Shown: in pieces, positions 15,084 through 23,240 of the stretch
How the letters are laid out: each line of letters starts with the position of its first letter
Numbering within the stretch: position 1 is the first letter of the stretch
NCBI GenBank assembly: GCA_002083365.1
Contig: LVWS01000041.1
Location: forward strand, 1-28,542
Direction of reading: 5' to 3'
Source: Nitrospira sp. SG-bin1
GTDB taxonomy: Bacteria > Nitrospirota > Nitrospiria > Nitrospirales > Nitrospiraceae
Length of the DNA: 28,542 bases
Translations under genes and position numbers: made by a program
Notes under the pieces: generated by a model
Seen by the model: only the letters and a program-made list of their open reading frames with translations
The model's database searches: none
What the model was told of the DNA's origin: nothing

Positions 15084-16115
15084 ATGCCGTCGTCGCAACT
15101 CTGTGTGCCCGTCACCGAATCCAGCCAGCCGTCGGCGGCACGTCGAGAGGCGGTCCGGCTTGCGCAACAAGAAGGCTTGGACGAACAAGAGATCAGCAAG
15201 GTGGCCTTGGTCGTCACCGAGTTGGCCACCAACCTCGTCAAACATGCGACCCGCGGCGAACTTTTGATACGGCCTATCGAACGGAACGGAACAGCGGGAA
15301 TCGAAGTGTTGTCGTTGGACCGGGGTCCCGGCATCCACGATGTGGCCCGCGCACTCGGCGACGGCTATTCGACAGCCGGAAGCCCCGGTTCCGGATTGGG
15401 CGCGTTGCAACGGACCGCCGGCGAATTCGATTTGTACTCGCAGGCCGGCAAGGGAACCGTCGTCGTCGCAAGGATATGGAGCCGCCACTCGCCAACGCTG
15501 TCTTCTCACGGCGGGGCTCTGGGCGTGGTTCATCAGGCCAAGCCCGGGGAGACAGTCTGTGGAGATCAATGGACGGTGCGATGGTTCGCGGACGGATGGA
15601 CCTGTGCCCTGGCGGACGGCCTGGGACACGGCATGATCGCAGCGGCAGCGGCACAGCCGGCCGTGGCTGCCGTCCGACAGGCGGAGGGCAAACGATCCGC
15701 GATTGAGCTTTTGCGGGCCGCTCATGAGGCCGCGAAACCCACAAGAGGGGCCGCCTTTGCCGTCGCCGTACTGGATACCGAGGTCGCAATGGTTCGCTTT
15801 TCAGGAATCGGGAACATCGCCGCGGTCGTCCTGAACGGCGACGAACGGCGCCATCTCGTTTCTCACAACGGCATCCTGGGCCATGAATGCCGAAGCGCGA
15901 CTGAATATACTCAACCATGGAACAAGAATGCCTTGCTTCTGCTGCACAGCGACGGGATTGGCACTCATTGGGATTTCAATCAGTACCCAGGGTTGTTGTC
16001 GCGTGACCCGAGCCTCATCGCCGGCATCTTGTATCGGGATTTTACGCGTGGGCGGGACGACGCGACGGTGCTAGTGGTGAAGGACCCATGCCGCACCATC
16101 TCTACGGAGTTCTGA
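15084..16115 (+). CDS. switch-kinase/RsbX-like phosphatase fusion (GHKL ATPase plus SpoIIE-type PP2C)
   Basis: 343 residues. Residues ~5-132 form an RsbT/anti-sigma-type ATPase: VVTELATNLVKHA (N50), LDRGPGI (78-84), and a shortened G2 loop GSPGSGLGALQRTAGEF. Residues ~145-335 are a PP2C/SpoIIE-type phosphatase like RsbX: GDQW with D161, ADGLGHG with D178, FSGIGNIAAVVL, and GRDDATVLVV near the end for metal binding. RsbX removes phosphates from RsbR and RsbS, resetting the stressosome, and this gene sits at the RsbX position of R-S-T-X. Fusing a second kinase-like domain to the phosphatase is seen in some bacterial modules; here it could counter or compete with RsbT. No strong Shine-Dalgarno beyond AGGAA is visible. 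Confidence 0.9.
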   Translation: MPSSQLCVPVTESSQPSAARREAVRLAQQEGLDEQEISKVALVVTELATNLVKHATRGELLIRPIERNGTAGIEVLSLDRGPGIHDVARALGDGYSTAGSPGSGLGALQRTAGEFDLYSQAGKGTVVVARIWSRHSPTLSSHGGALGVVHQAKPGETVCGDQWTVRWFADGWTCALADGLGHGMIAAAAAQPAVAAVRQAEGKRSAIELLRAAHEAAKPTRGAAFAVAVLDTEVAMVRFSGIGNIAAVVLNGDERRHLVSHNGILGHECRSATEYTQPWNKNALLLLHSDGIGTHWDFNQYPGLLSRDPSLIAGILYRDFTRGRDDATVLVVKDPCRTISTEF

Positions 16116-16152
16116 AACAGTATTGAGAAGACCATGAGCTATCTCAGGAATT

Positions 16153-18372
16153 ATGGCTCACACCATTAGTCACGTTGCCGTGAATTATGAGGACGACGTG
16201 GTCACCGCACGACAGCGGGCACGACAGGTGGCCACGGCCCTGACGTTCGACGAACAAGACCGGACGCGGATCTCCACCGCGGTCTCCGAACTGGCCCGCG
16301 CGTTCCAGCAAGGGCCCCGGGGCACGCAAGTCGAATTCCTACTGGAGGGAGAATCGGCACCCCAAGTGTTGCTGATCCGCATCAGCGATGCGTCACGACT
16401 CAAACCCAACGGACGCTCCCAACCTCCCGGACAGGTTCGTGACGATTCGCTGTCGGAAAGTTGGACCACTGCGCTGCAGTCCGCGCGCAGACTCATGGAT
16501 CAATGCGCGATCCAAGAGGTGGACGGCACGGTGGTCGGCATTCAGCTGACCAAACTGCTCCCGAAGCGGGCTCCTCTCTTTTCAGCGCAATCGTTGGAGC
16601 GAATCACCGCGCAACTGAGCCGAAAACAGCCGCACGATCCCATCGCGGAAGTGCGCCAACAGAATCAGGAACTGTTGCACGCTCTGGAGGAACTCCATGA
16701 ACGACAACAAGATCTCGTGCGGCTCAATCGTGAGCTCGAAGATACCAACCGAGGGGTCGTGGCGCTCTACGCGGAGTTGGACGAAAAAGCGGGGCACCTG
16801 CGGCGCGCCGATGAGATGAAGTCCCGCTTCTTGTCCAACATGAGCCACGAGTTCCGCACGCCGCTCAACGCGATTCTGGCCTTATCCCAGCTGCTCTTGG
16901 ACAGGGCCGACGGCGAGTTGACGGCCGAGCAGGAAAAACAGGTGAGCTATATCCGAAAAGGCGGCGAAGACTTGTTGGAATTGGTGAACGACCTGCTGGA
17001 CCTCGCCAAGATCGAAGCCGGGAAAACCGACGTGCGTCCGTCCGAGTTCCTGGCCTCCAATCTCTTCAGCGCTCTTCGGGGCATGCTGCGCCCCCTGCTG
17101 CTGTCCGACCGCGTCAATCTCATCTTCGACCCTCCCGACCACATTCCGCCGATGAAGACCGACGAGGCCAAGGTGTCGCAGATTCTGCGGAACTTCATCT
17201 CGAACGCTCTCAAGTTCACCGAGCAGGGTGAAATCCGGGTTCGGGCGGAGCTCATGGGAGAGGGAAACCGGGTGGCATTCTCGGTCTCCGATACCGGCAT
17301 CGGCATCGCGGAGGCCGATCAGACTCGCATCTTCGAAGAGTTCTCGCAACTCGACAATCCGATTCAGCGCAAGGTGAAAGGAACGGGTCTGGGCTTGCCG
17401 TTGTGCAAGAAACTGGCGGAGTTGCTGGGCGGAACGGTGAGCGTTTCCAGCCGCCCCGGTATCGGGTCCACCTTTTCCGCGGTCATTCCCCTCACCTACG
17501 TCACGACCGGTGAGCCCGACGGCGATCTCGCCGGCTCACTTCCGATGAAGGAGGAAGATGGTCGAGTACCCGTGCTCATCGTGGAGGATGAACCGGAGAT
17601 ACGATTGCTCTACGAGAAGTATCTGCGTCGCACGCCGTTTCAACCCATTCCGGCCGGCAGTATCGCCCATGCTCGAGAACAGCTTCGCCGGCATCGCGTG
17701 GCGGGGATCGTGCTCGATATTCTCTTGCCCGACGAATCGGCGTGGCAATGGTTGGCGGAACTCAAAGGACAGGAGACGACTCGAGACATCCCGGTGCTCG
17801 TGGTCTCTTCGGTGGAAGACGACCGCAAAGGGCTCGCGTTGGGAGCGGATGACTATTGCTTGAAGCCGGTGCGGAGAGAATGGTTGCTGGATCGACTCGA
17901 GCGCGTCACCGGTGTACCGCGCGATGGACGAGCGGCTCCCGTCGTGCTGATCATCGACGACCAAGAGGCCGATCGGTATATCCTCCGGCGCCATCTCGCT
18001 GAAACCGGCTATGCCGTGGTCGAAGCGGACGGCGGCGAAACAGGCATGAACATGGCACGTCGGCTCAAACCGAAACACATCCTCTTGGATCTCAACATGC
18101 CCGACATGGATGGTTTCGACATATTGACTCGCCTGCGGACGGATCAATCGACCTCCGCCATTCCTGTCACCGTCGTCACATCCTCCATGCCGCTTCCCGA
18201 GCGCGATGGACGACTCGCGCATGCGCGCGTTGTCCTCAGTAAAAACGATCTTTCACCTGCCATGTTGAAGCAGGCGCTGGACGAGACGCCACGACCCATC
18301 GCGCGTGATTCACCGCGAGAACCGACCGCGGGGCGAAGTCACGTGGAACGGAGTCATGTGATCAAACCGTGA
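16153..18372 (+). CDS. hybrid sensor histidine kinase with degenerate RsbT-like N-terminus and two receivers
   Basis: 739 residues. Residues 1-135 resemble RsbT but are degraded: SELARA replaces SELARN at about 45-50 and the DxGPG box is absent, so ATP binding is unlikely. A coiled coil follows (about 165-222). The kinase core has H232 in MSHEFRTPLNA, N351 in NFISNALKF, D380-TGIGI, and GTGLGLPLCKK. Receiver 1 (about 473-585) has phospho-acceptor D522 and KP at 571-572. Receiver 2 (about 596-710) has D646 in LLDLNMPDMDG and a poorer Lys site (K697). No membrane segment is visible, so it is cytoplasmic. It follows the phosphatase by 37 bp and is probably the stressosome output. Confidence 0.93.
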   Translation: MAHTISHVAVNYEDDVVTARQRARQVATALTFDEQDRTRISTAVSELARAFQQGPRGTQVEFLLEGESAPQVLLIRISDASRLKPNGRSQPPGQVRDDSLSESWTTALQSARRLMDQCAIQEVDGTVVGIQLTKLLPKRAPLFSAQSLERITAQLSRKQPHDPIAEVRQQNQELLHALEELHERQQDLVRLNRELEDTNRGVVALYAELDEKAGHLRRADEMKSRFLSNMSHEFRTPLNAILALSQLLLDRADGELTAEQEKQVSYIRKGGEDLLELVNDLLDLAKIEAGKTDVRPSEFLASNLFSALRGMLRPLLLSDRVNLIFDPPDHIPPMKTDEAKVSQILRNFISNALKFTEQGEIRVRAELMGEGNRVAFSVSDTGIGIAEADQTRIFEEFSQLDNPIQRKVKGTGLGLPLCKKLAELLGGTVSVSSRPGIGSTFSAVIPLTYVTTGEPDGDLAGSLPMKEEDGRVPVLIVEDEPEIRLLYEKYLRRTPFQPIPAGSIAHAREQLRRHRVAGIVLDILLPDESAWQWLAELKGQETTRDIPVLVVSSVEDDRKGLALGADDYCLKPVRREWLLDRLERVTGVPRDGRAAPVVLIIDDQEADRYILRRHLAETGYAVVEADGGETGMNMARRLKPKHILLDLNMPDMDGFDILTRLRTDQSTSAIPVTVVTSSMPLPERDGRLAHARVVLSKNDLSPAMLKQALDETPRPIARDSPREPTAGRSHVERSHVIKP

Positions 18373-18403
18373 GGGCTGCTCCTCACCGGTACGGCAACGG
18401 TAC

Positions 18404-21220
18404 ATGGACAACCATCCCAACCCACGAGAGGCCATGACACGCACGACGGAGCCCTTTAAAGTAGACCGCGTGACGATTCTCAACGTGGACGACAGCCATG
18501 CCGGTCGCTATGTCAAGACGCGGCTCCTCCGCAAAGCCGGGTATCACGTCCTTGATGCCGCCACCGGCATGGACACCGTGCGGCTCACCCGTTCACATCG
18601 TCCTCAGCTCGTGGTGCTCGACGTGAACTTGCCCGACATGGACGGACTCGAAGCTTGCCGCATCATCAAAGCCGATCCCGACACCGCCTCGACCATGGTG
18701 TTGCTGGTTTCTGCATCACGCGTGGGCATGAAAGACAAAATCATTGGGTTGGAGGAAGGCGCCGACGGCTATCTGATTGAACCGATCGAATCCGAGGAAT
18801 TCCTCGCCACCGTGAAGGCGCTCTTGCGATTGCAACACAGTGAGCAACGACGCGAATTGGCCCTGAAGGCGACCAATGACGTGGTCTGGGATTGGGACGC
18901 GGTGGCGGATCATCTGATTTGGAGCCAAGCGGGAGCGGAGCGTTTCGGGTGGAACGATGTCGTGGAAAAGCCCCAGCCGGTCGCCTGGTGGATGGAGCGG
19001 GTGCATCCCGAAGACCGACCTCGTGTCGTCGAACGGTTTTCGACCTCGTTGGAAGAAACCTCCGTGGTGCGGTGGAACGATGAATACCGGTTCCTGCAAG
19101 CCAGTGGACTCTATGCGTGGGTGATGGATCGAGGCTACATGGTTCGAGACTCGGCGGGAAACGTCACGCGAATCGTGGGTGCCATGCAGGATGTCACCGC
19201 CACCCGCTTGGCGCTTCAGGCTCTGCACGCCAGTGAGGAACGTCTTACGCTTGCCATGGCGGCCGGTCAGATGGGATCGTGGGACTGGAACGTCCTCACC
19301 GGCGAGGTGCAATGGTCACCGGGCCATTTTTCTCTGCTCGGCCTGCGGACCGATCAAGTCCGTCCCTCGTATGAAAGCTGGGCTTCCCGCGTGCATCCGG
19401 ATGATCTGGCCCGAGTCGAGGCGACACTTCGACGCACGATGTCGGAACACGAAGAATATCGCGCGGATTTTCGTGTCGTCTGGCCGGACCGGAGTGTCCG
19501 TTGGATGGCCGGACGCGGGCGATACGAGTATGCCGCGGACGGGCGCTGTACCCGCATGGTGGGCATCATGGTGGACGTCACGGAGCGTAAACAGGCTGAA
19601 CAAACGCTCAGGGACACGGAAGAACGGCTGCGCCTTGCCATGGAGTCGGCCGCCATCGGCACCTGGGATCTGAATCTCATCACCGGCATCCATCGTTGGA
19701 ATCACCGATGCAAAGCGATGTTCGGATTATCGCCCGATGCCGATGTATCGCAGGAGGATTACCTCGCGATGATTCATCCGGATGATCGGGCATGTGTCAT
19801 CGCCGCCGCCAAGCGGTCGACGGATCCCGACGGAGACGGCTCCTACGACGTTGAGTGCCGGATCGTGAGGTCGGACCGTCGTGAAATATGGGTGAGGGTC
19901 ATGGGTCGGGCCTTGTTTGAAGAACGCGGCGGACAACGACAGGCCGTCCGGTTCATCGGCACCGTGCTGGATATTACCGAAAGCAAACAGGCGCAGGAAC
20001 ACCTCCAACGTTGGGGCAGCGAGCTGCAACGGGCCGTGAACATCAAGACGATGGAACTGACACAATCCCAGGAACGACTGCGCGCGCTGACAGCCGATCT
20101 CAACTTGACCGAGCAACGCGAGCGAAGGCGGTTGGCCACGGACCTGCATGATTATTTGGCGCAATTGCTGGTGGTGATGCGCATGAAGTTGCGCCAGGCC
20201 GTGCCGCTTGTTCCGATCGAGAAGGCATCCGCGCTCCTCAAGGAGGCTGATCAGGCCCTGACCCAGGCGTTGAACTACACTCGATCACTGGTCGCCGAAC
20301 TCGCCCCACCGACACTGAACGAATTCGGGTTGTTGCAGTCGATTGAATGGCTGGCATCCCAGATGCGGCAACATGGTCTCACGGTCGAGATACACCCTGC
20401 CGCCCAAGCGCTCTCCTTACCGGAAGATCAAGCCATCCTCTTGTTTCAATCGGTACGTGAGCTCCTCTACAACGTGCTGAAACATGCCCGCACGGACAGA
20501 GCGACGGTGTCGCTGATGATCACCCCGAACAGTGAGTTGCACATTGTGGTGGAAGATAAAGGTAAAGGATTCGACCTCGCGACGCTCGAGCTGCACCGCA
20601 CCGACTCGGCTCGTTTCGGTCTCTTTAGCTTGACAGAACGCATGGCCACCATGGGGGGTCGCGTCTCCATCGACTCCGCCGTCGGTCGAGGCACGAGCGT
20701 CACCTTGCTCATGCCCTATTGGCGGAGCGACGCAAACGATGAACCTTCCGCGCCAAGCGCCGAACCAACAAACACGGTCCGGGACTTCGAACCTGCAACA
20801 CCCCTGGAGGAGCCGGAACGCGTCGTTCAGGACCCCGACGAGAAACCACGCATTCGCGTCCTGTTGGTGGACGACCACGCGATCGTTCGCCAAGGTTTGC
20901 GCAGCCTCCTGGAGAGCTATGCCGACATCGAAGTCGTCGGTGAAGCGGCGGACGGCAAAGAATCGCTCGTTTTCGTCGAGCGTGTGCGGCCTTCGGTCAT
21001 CGTCATGGATCTGAATATGCCGAACATGAACGGTATTGATGCCACGGCCATCATCAAATCGCGACATCCCGACGTCATCGTTGTCGGGCTGTCGGTCAAC
21101 GCCGGCGAAGACAACCGTGTCGCCATGATTCAAGCCGGAGCGTCCGCTTTGTTGACGAAGGAAGCCGCAGTCGATCAATTGTACGGCATGATTCACGGTG
21201 CCGTCGCGACAAGATCATAA
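18404..21220 (+). CDS. hybrid NarX-type histidine kinase: receiver - 3 PAS - HisKA_3 - HATPase - receiver
   Basis: 938 residues. Receiver 1 (about 22-142) has D73, but its usual KP is EP (E126), so it may signal atypically. Three PAS/PAC repeats follow (about 145-270, 275-395, 405-530; HPEDR, HPDDL and HPDDR motifs). HisKA_3 has H582 in RRRLATDLHDYLAQ. The ATPase domain has N690 in ELLYNVLKHA, EDKGKGF, and FGLFSLTERM. The C-terminal receiver (about 817-935) is NarL-like (LLVDDHAIVRQGL, D869, K919) but has no HTH. HisKA_3 kinases normally pair with NarL/LuxR regulators, two of which are encoded just downstream. ATG 18434 is an alternative start with a nearby GAGAGG. No membrane segment is seen. 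Confidence 0.93.
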   Translation: MDNHPNPREAMTRTTEPFKVDRVTILNVDDSHAGRYVKTRLLRKAGYHVLDAATGMDTVRLTRSHRPQLVVLDVNLPDMDGLEACRIIKADPDTASTMVLLVSASRVGMKDKIIGLEEGADGYLIEPIESEEFLATVKALLRLQHSEQRRELALKATNDVVWDWDAVADHLIWSQAGAERFGWNDVVEKPQPVAWWMERVHPEDRPRVVERFSTSLEETSVVRWNDEYRFLQASGLYAWVMDRGYMVRDSAGNVTRIVGAMQDVTATRLALQALHASEERLTLAMAAGQMGSWDWNVLTGEVQWSPGHFSLLGLRTDQVRPSYESWASRVHPDDLARVEATLRRTMSEHEEYRADFRVVWPDRSVRWMAGRGRYEYAADGRCTRMVGIMVDVTERKQAEQTLRDTEERLRLAMESAAIGTWDLNLITGIHRWNHRCKAMFGLSPDADVSQEDYLAMIHPDDRACVIAAAKRSTDPDGDGSYDVECRIVRSDRREIWVRVMGRALFEERGGQRQAVRFIGTVLDITESKQAQEHLQRWGSELQRAVNIKTMELTQSQERLRALTADLNLTEQRERRRLATDLHDYLAQLLVVMRMKLRQAVPLVPIEKASALLKEADQALTQALNYTRSLVAELAPPTLNEFGLLQSIEWLASQMRQHGLTVEIHPAAQALSLPEDQAILLFQSVRELLYNVLKHARTDRATVSLMITPNSELHIVVEDKGKGFDLATLELHRTDSARFGLFSLTERMATMGGRVSIDSAVGRGTSVTLLMPYWRSDANDEPSAPSAEPTNTVRDFEPATPLEEPERVVQDPDEKPRIRVLLVDDHAIVRQGLRSLLESYADIEVVGEAADGKESLVFVERVRPSVIVMDLNMPNMNGIDATAIIKSRHPDVIVVGLSVNAGEDNRVAMIQAGASALLTKEAAVDQLYGMIHGAVATRS

Positions 21221-21238
21221 CGTCGTGTGACACCTTCC

Positions 21239-21283
21239 CTAGGGGCACTCCTAGTGGTGAGAGGGAGCCGGAGAAGATATCAA
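21239..21283 (+). promoter_or_regulatory. putative operator/promoter with exact CTAGG-N6-CCTAG, target unassigned
   Basis: The palindrome at 21239-21254 is exact in both arms, and 23 nt later TATCAA (21278-21283) could be a -10, implying a plus-strand start near 21290. The next plus-strand gene is the response regulator at 21848, so the transcript would have a roughly 560-nt leader running antisense to the 25-aa peptide gene, or be an sRNA. No good minus-strand -10 exists at the matching distance. Confidence 0.4.
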
Positions 21284-21324
21284 TATATCAGCGTCCATAC
21301 TTATGGCACTGCGGCTTCTTTCTT

Positions 21325-21402
21325 TCATAGAATTCCAAAAAAGTATAAGAGAACAAGCAAGCTGGCCGGCACGCCCAATAACCACAGAATGAAGTATCGC
21401 AT
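21325..21402 (-). CDS. 25-residue single-span hydrophobic membrane peptide
   Basis: ATG 21402 follows a strong GAGGAGGA (5-6 nt spacing) and the frame ends at TGA 21325. The peptide starts MRYFILWLLGVPASLLV and ends LLYFFGIL: one hydrophobic helix with an Arg near the start and a VP kink. It resembles very short stress-type membrane peptides that annotation pipelines usually miss, but I cannot name the family with certainty. A TACAGT (21435-21430, minus strand) could be its -10. It occupies the gap between the large hybrid kinase and the response regulators. Confidence 0.6.
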   Translation of the reverse strand: MRYFILWLLGVPASLLVLLYFFGIL

Positions 21403-21459
21403 AGCATCCTCCTCATGGAGTAACGGCGCACTGTAATCAACCATGTCCCGCTCTCCCGC

Positions 21460-21663
21460 TCATGGGACCCGACTCCGCTTTGCCGCCACGGCACGTGGCG
21501 CCGTCGGAAGTTGCGGAATTGGCGGGTGAACGGGAGGGGACGGCGGCGGATCCGGCAATGGAGGTTGCGGAGGTGGAAAGGGACCGGGATCGGGAGGCAT
21601 GGGGTCTGGATCTGGATCGGGGCCCGGCTTATGATGACGTGTACGATGATTCTTCCTTATCAT
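21460..21663 (-). CDS. doubtful 67-aa proline-rich ORF
   Basis: The frame opens MIRKNHRTRHHKPGPDPDPD, continues with PPDPGPFPPPQPPLPDPP and ends AAKRSRVP. The Pro/Asp-rich low-complexity core could be a small extended or surface protein. There is no Shine-Dalgarno, but a good -10 (TATACT) lies 6 nt upstream of the ATG, which would give a nearly leaderless message. The opposite strand frame (Gly/Glu/Asp-rich) is the mirror of the same repeat and is no more convincing. It may be non-coding low-complexity DNA. Confidence 0.3.
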   Translation of the reverse strand: MIRKNHRTRHHKPGPDPDPDPMPPDPGPFPPPQPPLPDPPPSPPVHPPIPQLPTAPRAVAAKRSRVP

Positions 21664-21847
21664 GGTTGCAGTATAGCAACGGATCCGTAGCTCATCGGAC
21701 TAGTAGGCTCCCTTGCGGGCGGCGCGAATGCACGCGAATGTATAGGAAGGCATGCCGGACTTTCCTCTCTACGACTGACGAATCCTACTTGATGCAGCAG
21801 GAGGGGCTCTGCGCTCGTCTTGTGGCAGCGAAAGAAGGAGGTTCCCC

Positions 21848-22501
21848 GTGACTACTCGGCCTACCGTCTTATTGGCGGACGATCATGTCCTCATTGCACA
21901 AGGCATTCAAAAACTGTTGGAACCGGATTTCGAACTGCTGAAGATCGTGTCGGACGGCCGCGCCTTGATTGAAGCGATCAAGGAATGTCGGCCGGACGCA
22001 GCCATCGTCGACATTTCTCTCCCGCTGCTCAATGGGCTGGATGCATCCCGTCAAATTCTGAAGCAGCACCCTGAGATCAAGATTGTCATCCTCACGATGC
22101 ACTCGGAAGCAAGTTTCGTCGCGGAAGCGCTCCGCGTGGGAGTATCGGGCTATGTTCTCAAGCAGTCGGTCGGGTCGGAATTGACGCAGGCTCTCCAAGA
22201 GGTGTTGAACGGCAAAACCTTCATCTCTCCACTCTTGGTCGATCAGGCCAGCCATCCCCCCGCCAATGGAGAGACTGAAGACGCACCCTCCGGATTTGCG
22301 CACACGCTCAGCCTGCGACAGCGGGAAGTGTTACAGCTCGTCGCTGAAGGCAAATCCATCAAAGAGGTGGCGGCTGTCTTGAACGTGTCGATCAAGACCG
22401 TGGAGTTTCATAAAACGCGGATCATGAGGCAGCTCGGCATGAGATCGGCGGCTCAGCTTACGAAATACGCCATCGCCAACGGGCTCATCTCCATCCACTA
22501 G
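21848..22501 (+). CDS. NarL/LuxR-family response regulator
   Basis: 217 residues from GTG 21848, with an excellent AAGGAGG 7 nt upstream. The receiver (about 5-125) has DD (11-12), phospho-acceptor D55 in AAIVDISLPL, and K at about 107 in GYVLKQSV. The HTH (about 152-212) reads LSLRQREVLQLVAEGKSIKE, then VSIKTVEFHKTRIMRQLGMR, the classic LuxR_C/GerE pattern. It is a DNA-binding transcription factor and probably the output of the upstream HisKA_3 kinase. It is convergent with the second regulator, 43 bp away, and is a candidate binder of the CTAGG-N6-CCTAG palindrome. Confidence 0.95.
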   Translation: MTTRPTVLLADDHVLIAQGIQKLLEPDFELLKIVSDGRALIEAIKECRPDAAIVDISLPLLNGLDASRQILKQHPEIKIVILTMHSEASFVAEALRVGVSGYVLKQSVGSELTQALQEVLNGKTFISPLLVDQASHPPANGETEDAPSGFAHTLSLRQREVLQLVAEGKSIKEVAAVLNVSIKTVEFHKTRIMRQLGMRSAAQLTKYAIANGLISIH

Positions 22502-22544
22502 CCCGATCGGAACCCGGTACGGCCGGATCGGTGCGTGCGGTCGG

Positions 22545-23186
22545 TCATAGGGCCGTCATCCCGGAAGCGAGCGCCACTCGAATCAGATCGGACGTGGTCC
22601 GGACACCCAGTTTGCGGGTAATGTTGGCTTTGTGGAACTCCACCGTCTTCATGGAAATATTGAGCTCCTTGGCGATGAGCTTGGTGGAAGACCCGTTGGC
22701 TAGCATCGCAAGGATTTGACGCTGCCGTTCCGTGAGATTGGTCGTGTAGCCTTCCGGCCGAGACCATTGACATTCCATCGCCTCGCGAACCTCGATATCG
22801 AGTTTGGAAGACACGAATCGATGATTCGCCATGACGCTCTTGACGGCGGCATACAGTTCGTCGGCGGCATCTTGCTTCAAGACATAGCCCATGGCCCCCG
22901 CTCGGAACCCTTCGCTGACCGCGATGGCTTCGGTCAGCATCGTGACGAAGATGATTTTGACCGCCGGCAAAAGGTTCTTCAGCCTCCGAGCCGCTTCGAA
23001 TCCGTTCATGCCCGGCATGTTGGCGTCGAGAAGTACGATGTCCGGATGCAGGCGCTTGGCTTCGTCCAGCACTTCTTGTCCGGTTTGAGCGGTCCCCACG
23101 ACCGAAAATTCCGGCTCGAGCAATTGTTTCACACTCTCCAGCACCAACGGATGGTCATCGGCTAACAAGATTCTCGCGCTATACAT
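22545..23186 (-). CDS. NarL/LuxR-family response regulator
   Basis: 213 residues from ATG 23186 (AGAGG 5 nt upstream); the longer frame to 23264 adds a non-homologous leader and is rejected. The receiver has DD (10-11), D54 in IVLLDANMPGMNG, and K in GYVLKQDAA. The HTH reads LTERQRQILAMLANGSSTKL, then ISMKTVEFHKANITRKLGVR, with a recognition helix close to that of the neighbouring regulator. A one-mismatch copy of the palindrome lies about 90 bp upstream of this ATG, so autoregulation or cross-regulation is plausible. Confidence 0.95.
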   Translation of the reverse strand: MYSARILLADDHPLVLESVKQLLEPEFSVVGTAQTGQEVLDEAKRLHPDIVLLDANMPGMNGFEAARRLKNLLPAVKIIFVTMLTEAIAVSEGFRAGAMGYVLKQDAADELYAAVKSVMANHRFVSSKLDIEVREAMECQWSRPEGYTTNLTERQRQILAMLANGSSTKLIAKELNISMKTVEFHKANITRKLGVRTTSDLIRVALASGMTAL

Positions 23187-23240
23187 AGGATCCTCTGGGT
23201 CATATGGCCGACAGGTCTCTTTTAGTACAGCCTGCAGCCA

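Noticed and set aside
21462..21851. 129-codon plus-strand frame before the response regulator
   Set aside because: No RBS, and composition is the mirror of the Pro-rich low-complexity stretch; it overlaps the RBS/GTG of the real regulator gene.
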